Source: Pleomorphomonas sp. T1.2MG-36 (GTDB lineage Bacteria > Pseudomonadota > Alphaproteobacteria > Rhizobiales > Pleomorphomonadaceae). From it: a stretch of 64,000 bases of DNA. Each line of letters opens with the position of its first letter. Position 1 is the stretch's first letter. This document shows, in pieces, positions 63,524 to 64,000 of this stretch. Both the position numbers and the translations under genes were made by a program. Location of the stretch: the NCBI RefSeq assembly GCF_950100655.1, contig NZ_CATNLY010000034.1:320349-384348 (forward strand). Direction: 5' to 3'. A model generated the notes under the pieces. That model ran no database searches, was not told the DNA's origin, and saw only the letters and a program-made list of their open reading frames with translations.

Positions 63524-63575
63524 GACATTCTCCCTTCACGTCTATGTTGGTTTCGGTTCGGGGAACCGTGAATGA

Positions 63576-63600
63576 AACGTGGGAGGGACGGATGGGTTCC
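63576..63600 (-). promoter_or_regulatory. EcfG-type general stress promoter of csbD
   Basis: On the minus strand GGAAC (63600-63596), a 16-base spacer and CGTT (63579-63576) match the consensus of the alphaproteobacterial general stress sigma factor EcfG. The gene it serves encodes a CsbD stress protein. Confidence 0.8.
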
Positions 63601-63770
63601 GAAGAAACGCCGGACGCCAGGCTCACCTTGCCGTGAGTCCGGGCATTCTGGAGCGGAGATGGTGAGCTATTTCAGTCGGTTGATCGGTCAGAGGGCCGCT
63701 TGTTCGGGCTCGCCATACGGCAGGTGTCTGATCCGGACAGTCGCGCTTGTGCTTCGTCATTTCCAAACGC

Positions 63771-63804
63771 AAAAGCCCTCCGGAGATTTCTCTCTCGGAG
63801 GGCT
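63771..63804 (-). terminator. intrinsic terminator of the rRNA operon
   Basis: On the minus strand AGCCCTCCG pairs with CGGAGGGCT (63804-63796 with 63782-63774), extended by a short GAGA/TCTC inner pairing, and is followed by TTTT. It lies about 85 bases past the 5S rRNA. The sequence between is A/C-rich with almost no G on the transcribed strand. Confidence 0.85.
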
Positions 63805-63888
63805 TATGGTTGTTTGGGTTCGTTTGTGTGTGTGTTTTGTGAAGAGTTATGTTCGTGTGGTTTGTTGTTGTTTGTCTTGCACTTTGCA

Positions 63889-64000
63889 GGCCTGGCAGCG
63901 ACCTACTCTCCCGCGTCTTAAGACGGAGTACCATTGGCGCTGGGGAGTTTCACGGCCGAGTTCGGGATGGGATCGGGTGCATTTCTCCCCGCCATGACCA
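63889..64000 (-). rRNA. rrf: 5S ribosomal RNA, 3' part to the window edge
   Basis: On the minus strand the sequence reads TGGTCATGGCGGGGAGAAAT, then CACCCGATCCCATCCCGAAC, TCGGCCGTGAAACTCCCC, CAATGGTACTCCGTCTTAAG and GGGAGAGTAGGTCGCTGCCA, a canonical bacterial 5S rRNA. A few bases of the 5' end lie beyond the window. It is the last gene of an rrn operon coming from the right; 23S and 16S should follow outside. The exact 3' end (63888-63891) is uncertain. Confidence 0.93.

Overview
The window is high-GC DNA packed with tightly spaced, often stop/start-overlapping genes. It reads as chromosome from an alphaproteobacterium, most likely of the order Hyphomicrobiales (Rhizobiales). Pointers are the fused SecDF, the membrane-bound ferritin MbfA, the hemC-hemD-Mic60-hemY group divergent from tsaD-gpsA, the htpX-rsmB-heparinase-purH run, a peptide-deformylase-like protein of rhizobial type, a Zur-type palindrome and an EcfG-type (GGAAC-N16-CGTT) stress promoter. 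A member of Pleomorphomonadaceae is my guess for the family, not a demonstrated result. I see no phage, transposase, plasmid or CRISPR genes.

Layout. 0-6.3 kb: start of pyruvate carboxylase, periplasmic glucan genes opgGH, a DeoR-family regulator and a degenerate peptide deformylase. 6.6-10.6 kb: a small secreted protein, YciI, EVE, an ETF-beta-type lysine methyltransferase and acetyl-CoA synthetase. 10.7-14.6 kb: a translationally coupled operon of PepSY protein, cytochrome b561, response regulator, histidine kinase and iron exporter MbfA. 14.7-20.8 kb: htpX-rsmB, a heparinase-like protein and purH. 20.8-24.0 kb: SDHAF4-like protein, then dsbB, a SCO protein, an unlisted 56-residue membrane protein and a TusA-family protein, then a zinc-binding protein with a perfect Zur-type box.

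24.2-35.1 kb is a sugar-catabolism region: GH36 alpha-galactosidase, an AGE-family aldose-ketose isomerase, a ribose-type ABC transporter, an FGGY kinase, a PfkB kinase and a class I aldolase-like barrel protein. Together they look like uptake, isomerisation, phosphorylation and aldol cleavage of a sugar I cannot identify. 35.4-43.9 kb: ferredoxin-type reductase, gpsA, tsaD, hemC, a HemD-Mic60 fusion and hemY, then tRNA-Thr. 44.1-49.7 kb: rubrerythrin, secDF and a YbaL-type antiporter. 49.9-57.1 kb: a LacI-controlled oligosaccharide operon (ABC transporter plus GH31 glycosidase) with two phased operators. 57.3-64.0 kb: tRNA-Ala, YggT, YggU, Trm112, LON-domain and CnoX proteins, a prolyl-tRNA editing protein, tRNA-Gly, TspO, a cytoplasmic alpha-amylase, CsbD and the 3' end of an rRNA operon (5S rRNA, minus strand).

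The observations I would follow first are the HemD-Mic60 fusion, the MbfA operon led by an intrinsic terminator and carrying a kinase with a Cys/His/ExxE periplasmic loop, the unidentified-sugar pathway, the deformylase relative lacking two metal ligands, and gene order suggesting that about 7-36.8 kb is inverted relative to related genomes.
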